This document shows, one piece after another, positions 54,214-62,546 of a stretch of DNA of 64,000 bases. The stretch is from Bradyrhizobium aeschynomenes. Its GTDB lineage: Bacteria > Pseudomonadota > Alphaproteobacteria > Rhizobiales > Xanthobacteraceae. Every line of letters starts with the position of its first letter. Position 1 is the first letter of the stretch. The notes under the pieces were generated by a model that did no database searches, was not told the origin of the DNA, and saw nothing but the letters and a program-made list of their open reading frames with translations. Location of the stretch: assembly GCF_013178945.1 (NCBI RefSeq), contig NZ_JABFDM010000012.1:1-64000 (forward strand), in the 5' to 3' direction. A program made the translations under genes and the position numbers.

Positions 54214-54882
54214 TCACGCCTTGTCGTAGCTCATGCCGCGCTCGAAGCGCCGGCCCACGAGCGTCGCCGGAAACAGGATCGCGAAGTAGATGATCGCGAT
54301 GATGGTGTAGACCTCTAGCGGCCGGTAGGTGTCGGCGTTGATCAGCGTCGCGTTGTAGACGAGATCCGGCACCGCGATCACCGACACCAGCGAGGTGTTC
54401 TTCAGCTGCGTGACCGACTGGTTGACGTAAGGCGCGAGCATCGGCTTCAGCGCCTGCGGAAGGATCACGAGCCGCATCATCCGCCAGGGCCGCAGGCCGA
54501 GCGCGCGGGCGGCGTCCCATTGGCCGCGCGGCACGCTCTCGATGCTGCCGCGGATGATCTCGGCGTAGAACGCCCCGCCATACAGCGACAGCACCGTGAC
54601 GGCCGCGACATGCGCGGGAATGTTGACGCCGATCACCACCGGAAACGCGTAGTAGAACCAGATGATCTGCACCAGCAGCGGCGTGCAGCGGAACAGCTCG
54701 ATATAGGCGATCAGCAGCCAGTCGATGACCACGGGCCGTCCGAGGCGGACGATGCCGACGACGAGTCCGATGATCGTGCCGAGCAGGATGGTGCCGAGCG
54801 TATAGGCCATGGTCCAGCCGAGCCCCACCCAGAACAGATGGCTGTACTTGGCGAGGATGGCGAAATCCCAGGTGTAGTTCAT
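54214..54882 (-). CDS. Amino-acid ABC transporter permease (HisM/GlnP type)
   Basis: 222 residues from the ATG at 54882, with GGAG five bases upstream; the frame opens at 54936. Five membrane helices and the EAA loop of polar-amino-acid permeases (ARALGLRPWRMMRLVILPQA) are present, as is the family end FERGMS. It should form the membrane channel, with the binding protein at 53202-54083 as likely partner. Stands 31 bp after the FAD oxidase gene, same strand. Confidence 0.93.
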   Translation of the reverse strand: MNYTWDFAILAKYSHLFWVGLGWTMAYTLGTILLGTIIGLVVGIVRLGRPVVIDWLLIAYIELFRCTPLLVQIIWFYYAFPVVIGVNIPAHVAAVTVLSLYGGAFYAEIIRGSIESVPRGQWDAARALGLRPWRMMRLVILPQALKPMLAPYVNQSVTQLKNTSLVSVIAVPDLVYNATLINADTYRPLEVYTIIAIIYFAILFPATLVGRRFERGMSYDKA

Positions 54883-54913
54883 CGCAGCTCCGAGGTGGCG
54901 CGCTCGCGGCCCA

Positions 54914-56179
54914 TCACAGATACCGGCCCGGAGCAAACGCCGAGGCGTCGAACGATGGCGCCTCGCCGGCGATCATCGCGGCGATCGCCGCGCCCGTGGC
55001 CGGCCCCGTGGTGAAGCCGATGTGCTGATTGCCGAATGCAAGCCACAGGCCGGGATGTCGCGGCGCCGGCCCGATGATCGGCAGCGAATCCGGCAGGCTC
55101 GGCCGCGACCCGCGCCAGGGCTGCGCCACCGCATCACCGAACTCGACCACGCCCCGCGCCAACGGCACCACCTGCTCGAGCTGGGAAAAGTTCGACGGCG
55201 CGTCGCGATCGGTCAGCTCGACGCCGGAGGTCACGCGCACGCCGTTCTCCATCGGCGTCATCAGGAAGCTGCCTTCGGCATCATGGATCGGCCGCAGCAG
55301 CTGTCGCGAGGGGTTCGGCGCAAACTCCTGGTGATAGCCGCGCTCGAACGCCATCGGCACGCGATAGCCGAGCGGCCTCAGGATGTCCGGCGACCACGGC
55401 CCGAGCGCGACCACGACGTGACGGGCGCGGACCTCGCCGTCGCCGAGCACCACGCGCCAGCCGTCCCCGTCCGACAACAAGGCCCTGATCTCGGACTGCC
55501 TGAGCACGCCGCCCGCCCCCTCGAACATCCGCGCATAGGCTTTGGTCACGTTGCCGGGCGAGTCGACCGACGCCGTCTGGCTGTGCAGCAGGCCCACTTT
55601 GTAGACCGGCAGCATGTTCGGCTCGAGTGCCGAGATCGCCTGTCGGTCCAGCAACTCGCTCTTGATGCCGTACTCGGCAAGAAAATCCTGCTCGGCCTTG
55701 GCCGCGCCGAGCGCCTCGCTGCGCCACGCCTTGAGCCAGCCGGTCTCACGGATGCGCTGCGGCTCGCCCGATCGGACGATCCAGTCGCGATGCAGCTTCA
55801 GCGAAGCGCCGATCAGGCCGTGCAGCGCGGTCGCGCGCGGCCTGACGCGGGACTCCACCGCATTGGCCAGGAAGCGCAACACCCATTCGACGTTGCGCAG
55901 CGTCCAGGCCGGATCCCAGCGCAGCGCCGCGCTGTTGTTGCCGAGATAGGACGGCAGCGCCCGAAACAGCGAGGGCCTGTTGAGCGGCAGGATCGAGCCG
56001 GAGGAGAGAATGCCGGCGTTGCCGTACGAGGTCTCCTCGCCCGGCGCCTTGCGGTCGACCAGCACCACCGACAGCCCGCGCTCGCGAATGGCGTAGGCCG
56101 CGGAGACGCCGACGATCCCGGCTCCCAGCACGATGACGTCGGCGGCCTGCGGAGGACTCTGCATTGATCTGAAATCCAT
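54914..56179 (-). CDS. FAD-dependent amino-acid oxidase (DadA-like)
   Basis: 421 residues. The FAD-binding start DVIVLGAGIVGVSAAYAIRE, the GNAGILSSGSILPL segment and the end PIIGPAPRHPGLWLAFGNQH ... GFTTGPATGAAIAAMI follow the D-amino-acid dehydrogenase pattern. It probably oxidises a D-amino acid or an N-substituted amino acid taken up by the neighbouring ABC proteins. The stop of the SDR gene upstream directly abuts its start, so they form one operon. Confidence 0.9.
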   Translation of the reverse strand: MDFRSMQSPPQAADVIVLGAGIVGVSAAYAIRERGLSVVLVDRKAPGEETSYGNAGILSSGSILPLNRPSLFRALPSYLGNNSAALRWDPAWTLRNVEWVLRFLANAVESRVRPRATALHGLIGASLKLHRDWIVRSGEPQRIRETGWLKAWRSEALGAAKAEQDFLAEYGIKSELLDRQAISALEPNMLPVYKVGLLHSQTASVDSPGNVTKAYARMFEGAGGVLRQSEIRALLSDGDGWRVVLGDGEVRARHVVVALGPWSPDILRPLGYRVPMAFERGYHQEFAPNPSRQLLRPIHDAEGSFLMTPMENGVRVTSGVELTDRDAPSNFSQLEQVVPLARGVVEFGDAVAQPWRGSRPSLPDSLPIIGPAPRHPGLWLAFGNQHIGFTTGPATGAAIAAMIAGEAPSFDASAFAPGRYL

Positions 56180-56938
56180 CTACATCAGGGTCAGGCCGCC
56201 ATCGACCGGCAGCACGGCGCCGGTGATGTGGCCGGCATCTTTCGACAGCAGGAAGCCGACCGCGGCCGCGATGTCGTCCGGCTCGGCGAGCCGCGCCTGC
56301 GGATTGGCCGCCGCGGCCTTCTGCCAGGCTGCCGGATCGAGCGAGCCGAGCCGGCCTTCATCCTTGCGGGTATAGCCGGGCACGACGACGTTGGCGGAGC
56401 CGCCGGTCGCGGCGAGCTCGATGGCGAGACACTTCACCAGCGCCTCCAGCGCCGCCTTGGCGGCGGCCGATGCCGGAAACGTGCCGCCCGGCAAGAAGCG
56501 ATGCGCAACGAAGCTGGAGATCGCGACGACCCGCGCCGCCCCGCTCTGCAGCAGGTCCGGCAGCGCCGCGCTCGCCAGCTCATGAAAGGCGGCCGGCATC
56601 ACCGCCAGGGAGCGGTCGAGCCCGTCCCGCGGCAGGTGCCGAAAACTGCGGCGATCGGCAAAGCCGGCGGCATGCACCAGCGCGTCGATGCGGCCGAACG
56701 TGGTCCGCGCCGCCATCGCCAGCTCGGTCGCGACACCGGGCTTCGCCAGGTTGCCGCAATGGAAGCCGACCTCGGCACCGGCCTGCCGGCACGCCGCGGC
56801 GACATCGCGCAGACGCGCGAGCCCGGCGTCGTCGGCGCCCTGCCCGTGCAGCATCAGTCCCTGCCCAGGCGCGGCCACGCGCCGCGCAACGGCAGCGCCG
56901 ATGCCGGCTCCGCTGCCGGTGATGATGGTGACACGCAT
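56180..56938 (-). CDS. Short-chain dehydrogenase/reductase
   Basis: 252 residues. NAD(P)-binding TIITGSGAGIGAAVARRVAA and C-terminal GAVLPVDGGLTLM are clear. The usual Tyr-x-x-x-Lys is altered: in the region ISSFVAHRFLPGGTFPASAAAK the Lys is there but the Tyr position is Phe (F-P-A-S-A-A-A-K). If so, the enzyme lacks the standard catalytic base, as in atypical SDRs. First gene of an operon with the DadA-like oxidase and the permease. Confidence 0.88.
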   Translation of the reverse strand: MRVTIITGSGAGIGAAVARRVAAPGQGLMLHGQGADDAGLARLRDVAAACRQAGAEVGFHCGNLAKPGVATELAMAARTTFGRIDALVHAAGFADRRSFRHLPRDGLDRSLAVMPAAFHELASAALPDLLQSGAARVVAISSFVAHRFLPGGTFPASAAAKAALEALVKCLAIELAATGGSANVVVPGYTRKDEGRLGSLDPAAWQKAAAANPQARLAEPDDIAAAVGFLLSKDAGHITGAVLPVDGGLTLM

Positions 56939-57080
56939 CGCGTCCTGATCCGCCCCTCGATTTCGCGGGGCGGACTATAGGTCTCACACCTGCCGATGCC
57001 AACACGCGGACGGACATGCGCCGATGTCCGCCGCGCGGGACTGCATCTCAGCTTCGGCCGTCAGAGAACCCAGGCGAGGC

Positions 57081-57359
57081 TCAGCACTTGGCGCCGACGC
57101 TGCAGGTCTTGGTCGATTGCGAGATCGTGCCGCCGGCCAGGCGACATGCGGCGGCGTTGGCGTTCACGCAGGCCACCTTCGCGGAGGTGCAGCCCGCATG
57201 GTCGTTCTTCACACATAGCGTCTCGCTGTAGGTGCTCAGAACGTTGCTGCCCTTCTTGCAGACACACATCCCGGTGACCTCGGCCTTCGCGGCAAAGGCG
57301 CGGTCGTGACCGCCGACCGAAACAGCAACAAACAAAATCAGCGACAGAAATACACGCAT
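57081..57359 (-). CDS. Small secreted protein with eight cysteines
   Basis: 92 residues from the ATG at 57359, chosen because GGAGG lies five bases before it; three other ATGs occur upstream. A signal peptide (hydrophobic 3-15, cut near AFAAKA) leads to a mature chain of about 67 residues. Its eight cysteines (MCVC, LCVKNDHAGC, VAC, AAC, KTC, AKC) are enough for four disulfides. I do not recognise a family. It lies 82 bp downstream of the ATP-grasp gene on the same strand. Confidence 0.75.
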   Translation of the reverse strand: MRVFLSLILFVAVSVGGHDRAFAAKAEVTGMCVCKKGSNVLSTYSETLCVKNDHAGCTSAKVACVNANAAACRLAGGTISQSTKTCSVGAKC

Positions 57360-57441
57360 CATATCCTCCATCGGGAGTGGCAATATGCATACTATGCGCG
57401 CTTCCTACCCATGACACAACTTGAAATTGTTTCAATTGGAA

Positions 57442-58968
57442 TCAATACGCGGCGTCGAGAACCGACACCGTGCGTCTGTAGAACTCGGCCGCGCGGACAT
57501 GCGTCTGGCCGATGCAGACGACACCCAGCTTGCCGAACTCCGACAATGCCCCGATCAGGTGGAAGGCGACGCCTTCGCCCGCGGCAGCGTGGAAGTGAAG
57601 GCCGTTGACCACGGCGATGTCGACGAGATCGTCGGGCGTCAATCCGCGATAGGCGCGGCTTTCGAGATTGTCCGACGCGTAGTAGCAGCGCGGCTGACCG
57701 GCGGGCGTGAGGAATTCGCCGCTCCCAGGATCATAGCGGCCGTCCGTGAGGAACTGCAGCAACAGGAACGGATGCGTGGTGCCGCCCTTGCGCAGATTGA
57801 TCTCGATCGCGACGTGGCGCCAGTCCGGCCCGTCGCGAACGGAGATGAAGTCGACCCCGAGCCGGCCGATCACGCCCTTGCGTGCGAGCGCCTCCGCGAC
57901 CGCCATGCCGCGGGCCTGGATGTCACGGCGATAGTCGCCATCAGCGGGAAACCGGCAGCCGAGAAAGATCTGCCCGCTCGGTCCGCCCAATACCTGATCG
58001 TGGGTCGAGACTGCATCGACCCGGCCGAGCGGGTCGATGCGCAACTGCGCAGACGGCGACTGCTTGACGTGCCCCGGAATGAACTCCTCGACGATGCCGC
58101 CCATCCCGCGCAGCTTGGCTTCGAAGATCTCCCAGCTCATGCCGCGGGCTTCGAACGCCATGTCCGGCAGGCGATCGCGCAGCCACTGCGGCAGGCCGTG
58201 ATCGTCGGGAGCCGCGCTGAGATCGATGATGGCGTTGCCCTCGCCGGAAAACCCTTCGTTGAGCTTCACCACCGCCTTGCGCAGCTCCGGCCTGCGGCGC
58301 TTCAGCTCCGTCAGCGCATCGGTGAGCGCTCCGGCATCGGAGAGATCCTCGAAGCCGTCGGGCAGATCGATGCCGACCTCCTTGAAGATGCGGCGCGAGC
58401 CACTCTTGGATCCCCATGACGACAGCGCCGGATCGCAGCCATAGATCGGCAAACCCAGTGCGAGCGCCAGCCTGCGCTCCAGCTCGCTCACGGTGAAGCA
58501 GCTCAGATGCCCCGGGCCGCCCTGCGCGAGCGCCGCGCGAAGGCGGCCGAGAAGACGCGGACGCGCGAGGATCTTCTGTGTCAGCGGAGCGGCGGAAGCA
58601 TCATCGCAGGACAGCAGCGTCAATCTCGCGCGGGCGTGCCCGCCTGGCACGCCGGGCAGCAGGTGCAGATAGTAGTCGATGATGGTCTCGGAGATCGCCG
58701 TACTCGTGAGATAGATCACGCGGGTGCGCGGCATGCGCAGCAGGAGAAGCAGGCACAGCATGCGCTCCTCGTAGTGATGCACGCCGGAGACCTTCGCGAG
58801 CACCTCGGGATCGAGGCTCAGGCTCGGCACGATCACCACCGTGCGCGGCAGGCCGGGATCGTCGAACAGCGCCGTGTAGGAGGCAGCGAACTGCGCCTGC
58901 AGCGCGGCGAACCGGGCGCGCTCGGCAGCGCCGATGCCGTCCTGCGGAGCGAGCGCGGCGCCCGTCAT
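57442..58968 (-). CDS. ATP-grasp peptide ligase, PGM1-related
   Basis: 508 residues. A pre-ATP-grasp domain (about 40-180, with VVIVPSLSLDPEVLAKVSGV, MPRTRVIYLTSTAIS) is followed by an ATP-grasp domain (about 185-400): WGSKSGSRRIFKEVGI, KAVVKLNEGFSGEGNAI, EEFIPGHVKQSPSAQLRI and the Mg-binding AIEINLRKGGTTHP. A C-terminal domain of about 100 residues follows. The layout is that of PGM1, the ligase that joins amino acids in pheganomycin synthesis. Its start overlaps the stop of the M14-type gene by four bases. Substrate unknown. Confidence 0.85.
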   Translation of the reverse strand: MTGAALAPQDGIGAAERARFAALQAQFAASYTALFDDPGLPRTVVIVPSLSLDPEVLAKVSGVHHYEERMLCLLLLLRMPRTRVIYLTSTAISETIIDYYLHLLPGVPGGHARARLTLLSCDDASAAPLTQKILARPRLLGRLRAALAQGGPGHLSCFTVSELERRLALALGLPIYGCDPALSSWGSKSGSRRIFKEVGIDLPDGFEDLSDAGALTDALTELKRRRPELRKAVVKLNEGFSGEGNAIIDLSAAPDDHGLPQWLRDRLPDMAFEARGMSWEIFEAKLRGMGGIVEEFIPGHVKQSPSAQLRIDPLGRVDAVSTHDQVLGGPSGQIFLGCRFPADGDYRRDIQARGMAVAEALARKGVIGRLGVDFISVRDGPDWRHVAIEINLRKGGTTHPFLLLQFLTDGRYDPGSGEFLTPAGQPRCYYASDNLESRAYRGLTPDDLVDIAVVNGLHFHAAAGEGVAFHLIGALSEFGKLGVVCIGQTHVRAAEFYRRTVSVLDAAY

Positions 58969-60047
58969 TTGCGCGACCTCTGGGGATCGTTGAGCCGCCG
59001 TCCGTCGCGGCCGATGCGGTGCATGAGATAGCCGAGACAGTCGAGCCTGACGGCATCGGGATCGCGCGTCAGCATCGCCGGGATGGCGTCCTGCGCCAGA
59101 CGGATGTCGCCGCCGCCATAGTCGAAGTAATCATCGCCGTCTTCGGCGGCGACGACCTCGAGCCGGCAGGTCCCGGCATGCGTTCCGAACGACACGCCGG
59201 CCTCGAGCTCGGCGAAATTCAGATGATCGAGATCCGGGCGGAAGCGGAAATCCGCATCGCTGCCGTCAAATGAGAACGATGCAGCCGCCGGAACCTTGAT
59301 GATCGCGAAGGTCCGCATCAGATCGATGTCGGCATCGCCGACTGGATGGCCGGGAAAGTGCTGCAAGGTCAGGGCCGCCTCGATCAGCTCGACGGCATGC
59401 GCGACCCCCGCCTCCGCGCCCGGCTGACCGCATTCGACAGTGATGGCCGGACACAGCCGCGACAAGGCCGCCGATTGCACGCCGACAGGCTCCTCGAAGT
59501 ACACGACGGTGCGGCCGAACAGCCGCGCCAGCTGCAACGTGTCGTCGTCGCAGCGATTGACGCAGGCATAATGCGGGTTGTTGCCGGTGTTGTTGTGGAT
59601 GTCGATGCTGGCGAACAGCTGCGCACCCGCGGCGCTCGCCACGACCTCGCGCATGACGGCGGCCTCCGGCGACGAGGACTCCGCGGTGCCGGGCCAGGCG
59701 CGGTTGTAGTCGTGCTGACCGGGCAGCGTGCGCACGCCCGCCCTTGCGGCAGCGACGTTGCCGACGAGCAGCTTGATGGCACGGGCCTGCGGCCTGCCTC
59801 GCGCGCGCCTCAGGACGGTCTGGATGGCACGCCAGCCGGTGTCCTCATTGCCGTGCAGCAGCACGCTGACAAACAGCGTGCTGCTCTGCCGGCCCGGCAG
59901 ATCGAACAGCGACGGCCCGGGCAGATGCCGCCACAGCTCCGACGCCGGTACGTCGAGCAGCACGTCGGGAAAGTGATCGAACCTTGCGAGCGAGAGCGGA
60001 CGACTCTCGCCCGGGCACGCCGCGCGTTCAGCGCCATCAGCCGTCAA
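58965..60047 (-). CDS. M14/AstE-AspA-like zinc carboxypeptidase or deacylase
   Basis: 360 residues. Zinc ligands of the family are visible: H and E in VSVLLHGNEDTGWRAI and a later His in FASIDIHNNTGNNPHY. The substrate arginine is in the loop HDYNRAWPG, and the catalytic Glu is expected in ITVECGQPG. A C-terminal beta domain (about 240-330) as in succinylglutamate desuccinylase follows. It probably trims or releases an amide or peptide product made by the coupled ATP-grasp ligase. Confidence 0.85.
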   Translation of the reverse strand: MTADGAERAACPGESRPLSLARFDHFPDVLLDVPASELWRHLPGPSLFDLPGRQSSTLFVSVLLHGNEDTGWRAIQTVLRRARGRPQARAIKLLVGNVAAARAGVRTLPGQHDYNRAWPGTAESSSPEAAVMREVVASAAGAQLFASIDIHNNTGNNPHYACVNRCDDDTLQLARLFGRTVVYFEEPVGVQSAALSRLCPAITVECGQPGAEAGVAHAVELIEAALTLQHFPGHPVGDADIDLMRTFAIIKVPAAASFSFDGSDADFRFRPDLDHLNFAELEAGVSFGTHAGTCRLEVVAAEDGDDYFDYGGGDIRLAQDAIPAMLTRDPDAVRLDCLGYLMHRIGRDGRRLNDPQRSRK

Positions 60048-60118
60048 TTTATCCTGCCTCGAGAGCCGCGCAATTCGACGAGCCTAGTCTCGCCCTGCCC
60101 CCTGCCCACTGATTCAGA

Positions 60119-61066
60119 TCAACCAGCGGCCACGGTGCGCGCGGCCCGCCGCAGCGCCTGCGGCGGCTGGCCGAAGGCGCGGATGAAGGCGCGGCGCATC
60201 CGCTCGGGATCGCGAAAGCCGGTCGCTGCGGCGACCAGCTCGATCGGCTGGTGCGAGGCCTGCACGCGATCGCGCGCGACCTCCAGCCGCAGGCGCTCGA
60301 TCGCCTTGGACGGCGTGGTGCCGGTCTCGGCGACGAATGCGCGGGTGAAATGGCGCGTGCTCATGCCGACGCGCTCGGCGAGGTCATCCACGGTCAGCGG
60401 CGCATCCAGATGCTCGCGCGCCCAGGTGAGCAGCTCGGCAAAGCGGCCATTCGGCGCCTTCAGCTCCAGCAGCGAGGAGAACTGCGACTGCCCGCCGCTG
60501 CGGCGATGATACAATACAAGCTGACGCGCGGTCTTCTGCGCGATCTCCTCGCCGTGATCCTCGGCGATCATCGCGAGCGCGAGATCGATGCCTGCAGTGA
60601 TGCCGGCCGAGCTCCAGATCTGGCCGTCGCGGACATAGATGCTGTCCGGCTCCAGCTTGACGTTCGGATAGGTGCGCAGGAACTGCCGCGTGCGCTGCCA
60701 GTGCGTGGTCGCCCGCCGCCCGTCCAGCAGGCCCGCTTCGGCCAGCACAAAGGCGCCGGAGCAGACGCTGGCCACGCGGGTGCCGCGGCCCGCAAGCTTC
60801 TGGACGAAATTGAGGGTGCATGCATTGCGGCTCGCCGCCTCCACCCCGTCGCCGCCGGCAATCAGCAAGGTCGAAAACGCCGAGACGGGACCGAATTTCC
60901 GCGCCACCATCTCGACCCCAGACGACGATCGCACCGGGCCCGGCTGCGCCGCAATCACCCGGATCGACGGTGCAGCCCGCGCATAACGCGCGGCGATTTC
61001 GAACACCGAGATCGGTCCGGCGGCGTCGAGCAGTTGGAAGTCGGGGAAGATCAGCACGCCGATCAT
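60119..61066 (-). CDS. GlxA-type transcriptional regulator (DJ-1/PfpI + AraC)
   Basis: 315 residues from the ATG at 61066 (GGAG upstream); the frame opens 29 codons earlier. A DJ-1/PfpI domain (about 1-165: IGVLIFPDFQLLDAAGPISV, ASVCSGAFVLAEAGLLDGRR) is joined to an AraC DNA-binding domain (about 205-310: VDDLAERVGMSTRHFTRAFV, ATGFRDPERMRRAFIRAFGQ). Such regulators control amine or isonitrile-like catabolism. It is divergent from a stand-alone DJ-1/PfpI enzyme and probably controls it through the 110-bp region between them. Confidence 0.93.
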   Translation of the reverse strand: MIGVLIFPDFQLLDAAGPISVFEIAARYARAAPSIRVIAAQPGPVRSSSGVEMVARKFGPVSAFSTLLIAGGDGVEAASRNACTLNFVQKLAGRGTRVASVCSGAFVLAEAGLLDGRRATTHWQRTRQFLRTYPNVKLEPDSIYVRDGQIWSSAGITAGIDLALAMIAEDHGEEIAQKTARQLVLYHRRSGGQSQFSSLLELKAPNGRFAELLTWAREHLDAPLTVDDLAERVGMSTRHFTRAFVAETGTTPSKAIERLRLEVARDRVQASHQPIELVAAATGFRDPERMRRAFIRAFGQPPQALRRAARTVAAG

Positions 61067-61176
61067 GCAGAGGCTCCGCGAGCGCCTGTCCGAAATCGAG
61101 GGAACTTCGACATATGAGACGGCCAGGGGATCATGCAGGATGGCGGGCGTCAACCCTTGTTCCGAACGAGCGCACC

Positions 61177-61875
61177 ATGGCCGAACCGCTTTCGATTGCC
61201 CTTGTCCTGTTCCCGCATGTCACCCAGCTCGATCTCACCGGCCCCGTGCAGGTGTTCTCGAGCGTGCCCGGCGCCACACTCCACCTGGCCTGGAAGAGCC
61301 TCGAGCCCGTCCCGACCGACTCGGTGCTGACCTTGCTGCCGACCACGACCTTCGCCGACTGTCCTCAAGCCGACGTGATCTGCATTCCCGGCGGCTTTGG
61401 CGTCGACGCCATCCTCAACGACGCTGAGGTCATCGACTTCATCCGACGCCAGGCGGCGGGTGCGAAATACATCACCTCGGTGTGCACCGGCTCGCTCGCA
61501 CTCGGCGCCGCCGGCCTGCTCGACGGCTATCGCGCTGCGACCCATTGGAGCGCGCGCGAATGCCTGCCGCTGTTCGGCGCAACCGTCAGCACCGAGCGCG
61601 TCTGCATCGATCGCAACCGCATCACCGGCGGCGGCGTCACCGCCGGTATCGATTTCGCGCTGACCCTGGTGGCGCAGCTGGTCGATCGAAGGACCGCGGA
61701 AGCGATTCAACTCCGGCTCGAATACAACCCGGCGCCGCCCTTTACGGCCGGTTCGCCGGACACCGCCCCGCCCGAGGTACTGTCAGGCATGCTGGAGCGG
61801 ATCGCACCGTTCCGGAAGCAGCGCATCGCCGCGGCGGAGCGCGCGGCAGCCGCTCTCAGTCCGCAGCCACGTTGA
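61177..61875 (+). CDS. DJ-1/PfpI protein, isonitrile hydratase-like
   Basis: 232 residues from the ATG at 61177. ALVLFPHVTQLDLTGPVQVF and CIPGGFGVDAILND precede the nucleophile cysteine in ITSVCTGSLALGAAGLLDGY. A following ATHWSA is typical of the InhA branch, which hydrates isonitriles to N-formamides. C-terminal helices complete the family length. Activity is inferred from motif only. Confidence 0.85.
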   Translation: MAEPLSIALVLFPHVTQLDLTGPVQVFSSVPGATLHLAWKSLEPVPTDSVLTLLPTTTFADCPQADVICIPGGFGVDAILNDAEVIDFIRRQAAGAKYITSVCTGSLALGAAGLLDGYRAATHWSARECLPLFGATVSTERVCIDRNRITGGGVTAGIDFALTLVAQLVDRRTAEAIQLRLEYNPAPPFTAGSPDTAPPEVLSGMLERIAPFRKQRIAAAERAAAALSPQPR

Positions 61876-61911
61876 CGGCGGCAAGCTCCTGGGATCTGGG
61901 CTGCCGGACAG

Positions 61912-61942
61912 CAAAAAAGGCCGCCCGAAGCATCGGACGGCC
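61912..61942 (-). terminator. Rho-independent terminator of the NDUFA12-like gene
   Basis: Read on the minus strand, GGCCGTCCGA...TCGGGCGGCC (one mismatch) is followed by TTTTTT, 30 bp after the stop of the NDUFA12-like gene. On the plus strand the hairpin has no T run, so it mainly serves the minus-strand gene. Confidence 0.8.
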
Positions 61943-61973
61943 CGTTGAACAGATGATCCCCAGCAAAATCGAA

Positions 61974-62384
61974 TCAGCTGCCGGGGGTCCAGGGCTGATA
62001 ATCGCCCGTCGCCTTCGGGCGGCGGCCGCTGGCCAGGGTCGATCCCGCCGGGCGATAGGCGAGCGGCGTACCGGTCAGATTCGGCTGGTGCGGCTTCTCC
62101 CATTCGCGCGGCTTGTAGCCGTCCTGCGTCGGCGGCACATCGACCATGTGATGCATCCAGGCGTGCCATTCCGGCGGAATGCGGCTGGCTTCGGCGAGGC
62201 CGTTATAGATTACCCAGCGTCGCTCGAAATGCAGCACCGGGTCGATCTTGCCGCCGGCAGTCCGATAATAGCGGTTGCCCTGCGCGTCCTGTCCCACCAG
62301 CTCGCCGAAACGCCAGGTCCACAGCTGAGTGCCGAAGGTCTGGCCGTTCCACCACGTAAAGAGCTTGAGAAAGAACTGTTTCAT
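61974..62384 (-). CDS. NDUFA12-like accessory subunit of NADH:ubiquinone oxidoreductase
   Basis: 136 residues from the ATG at 62384, which begins the family pattern MKQFFLKLFTWWNGQTFGTQ, then GNRYYR, RRWVIYNGLAEASRIPPEWH and HHMVD. It is the alphaproteobacterial homologue of the mitochondrial complex I subunit B17.2/NDUFA12. The upstream 39 codons of the open frame lack similarity. It often stands near aat/DUF2155 in relatives; here about 16 kb separate them. Confidence 0.94.
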   Translation of the reverse strand: MKQFFLKLFTWWNGQTFGTQLWTWRFGELVGQDAQGNRYYRTAGGKIDPVLHFERRWVIYNGLAEASRIPPEWHAWMHHMVDVPPTQDGYKPREWEKPHQPNLTGTPLAYRPAGSTLASGRRPKATGDYQPWTPGS

Positions 62385-62546
62385 GCGCCTGGGGCCGGTT
62401 CTGTGAAGATCCCGGCTCTGATGCCACCGCGCTTGCGACTTGTCCAGTGTCGCCCGGCCGGCGCCCGCGACGACGCAACGGTTCGCACCGGGGAACGACA
62501 TCCGCTGCCTGCGGTTAGGTCACTTTCCCCTCATGGAGCGACATCG

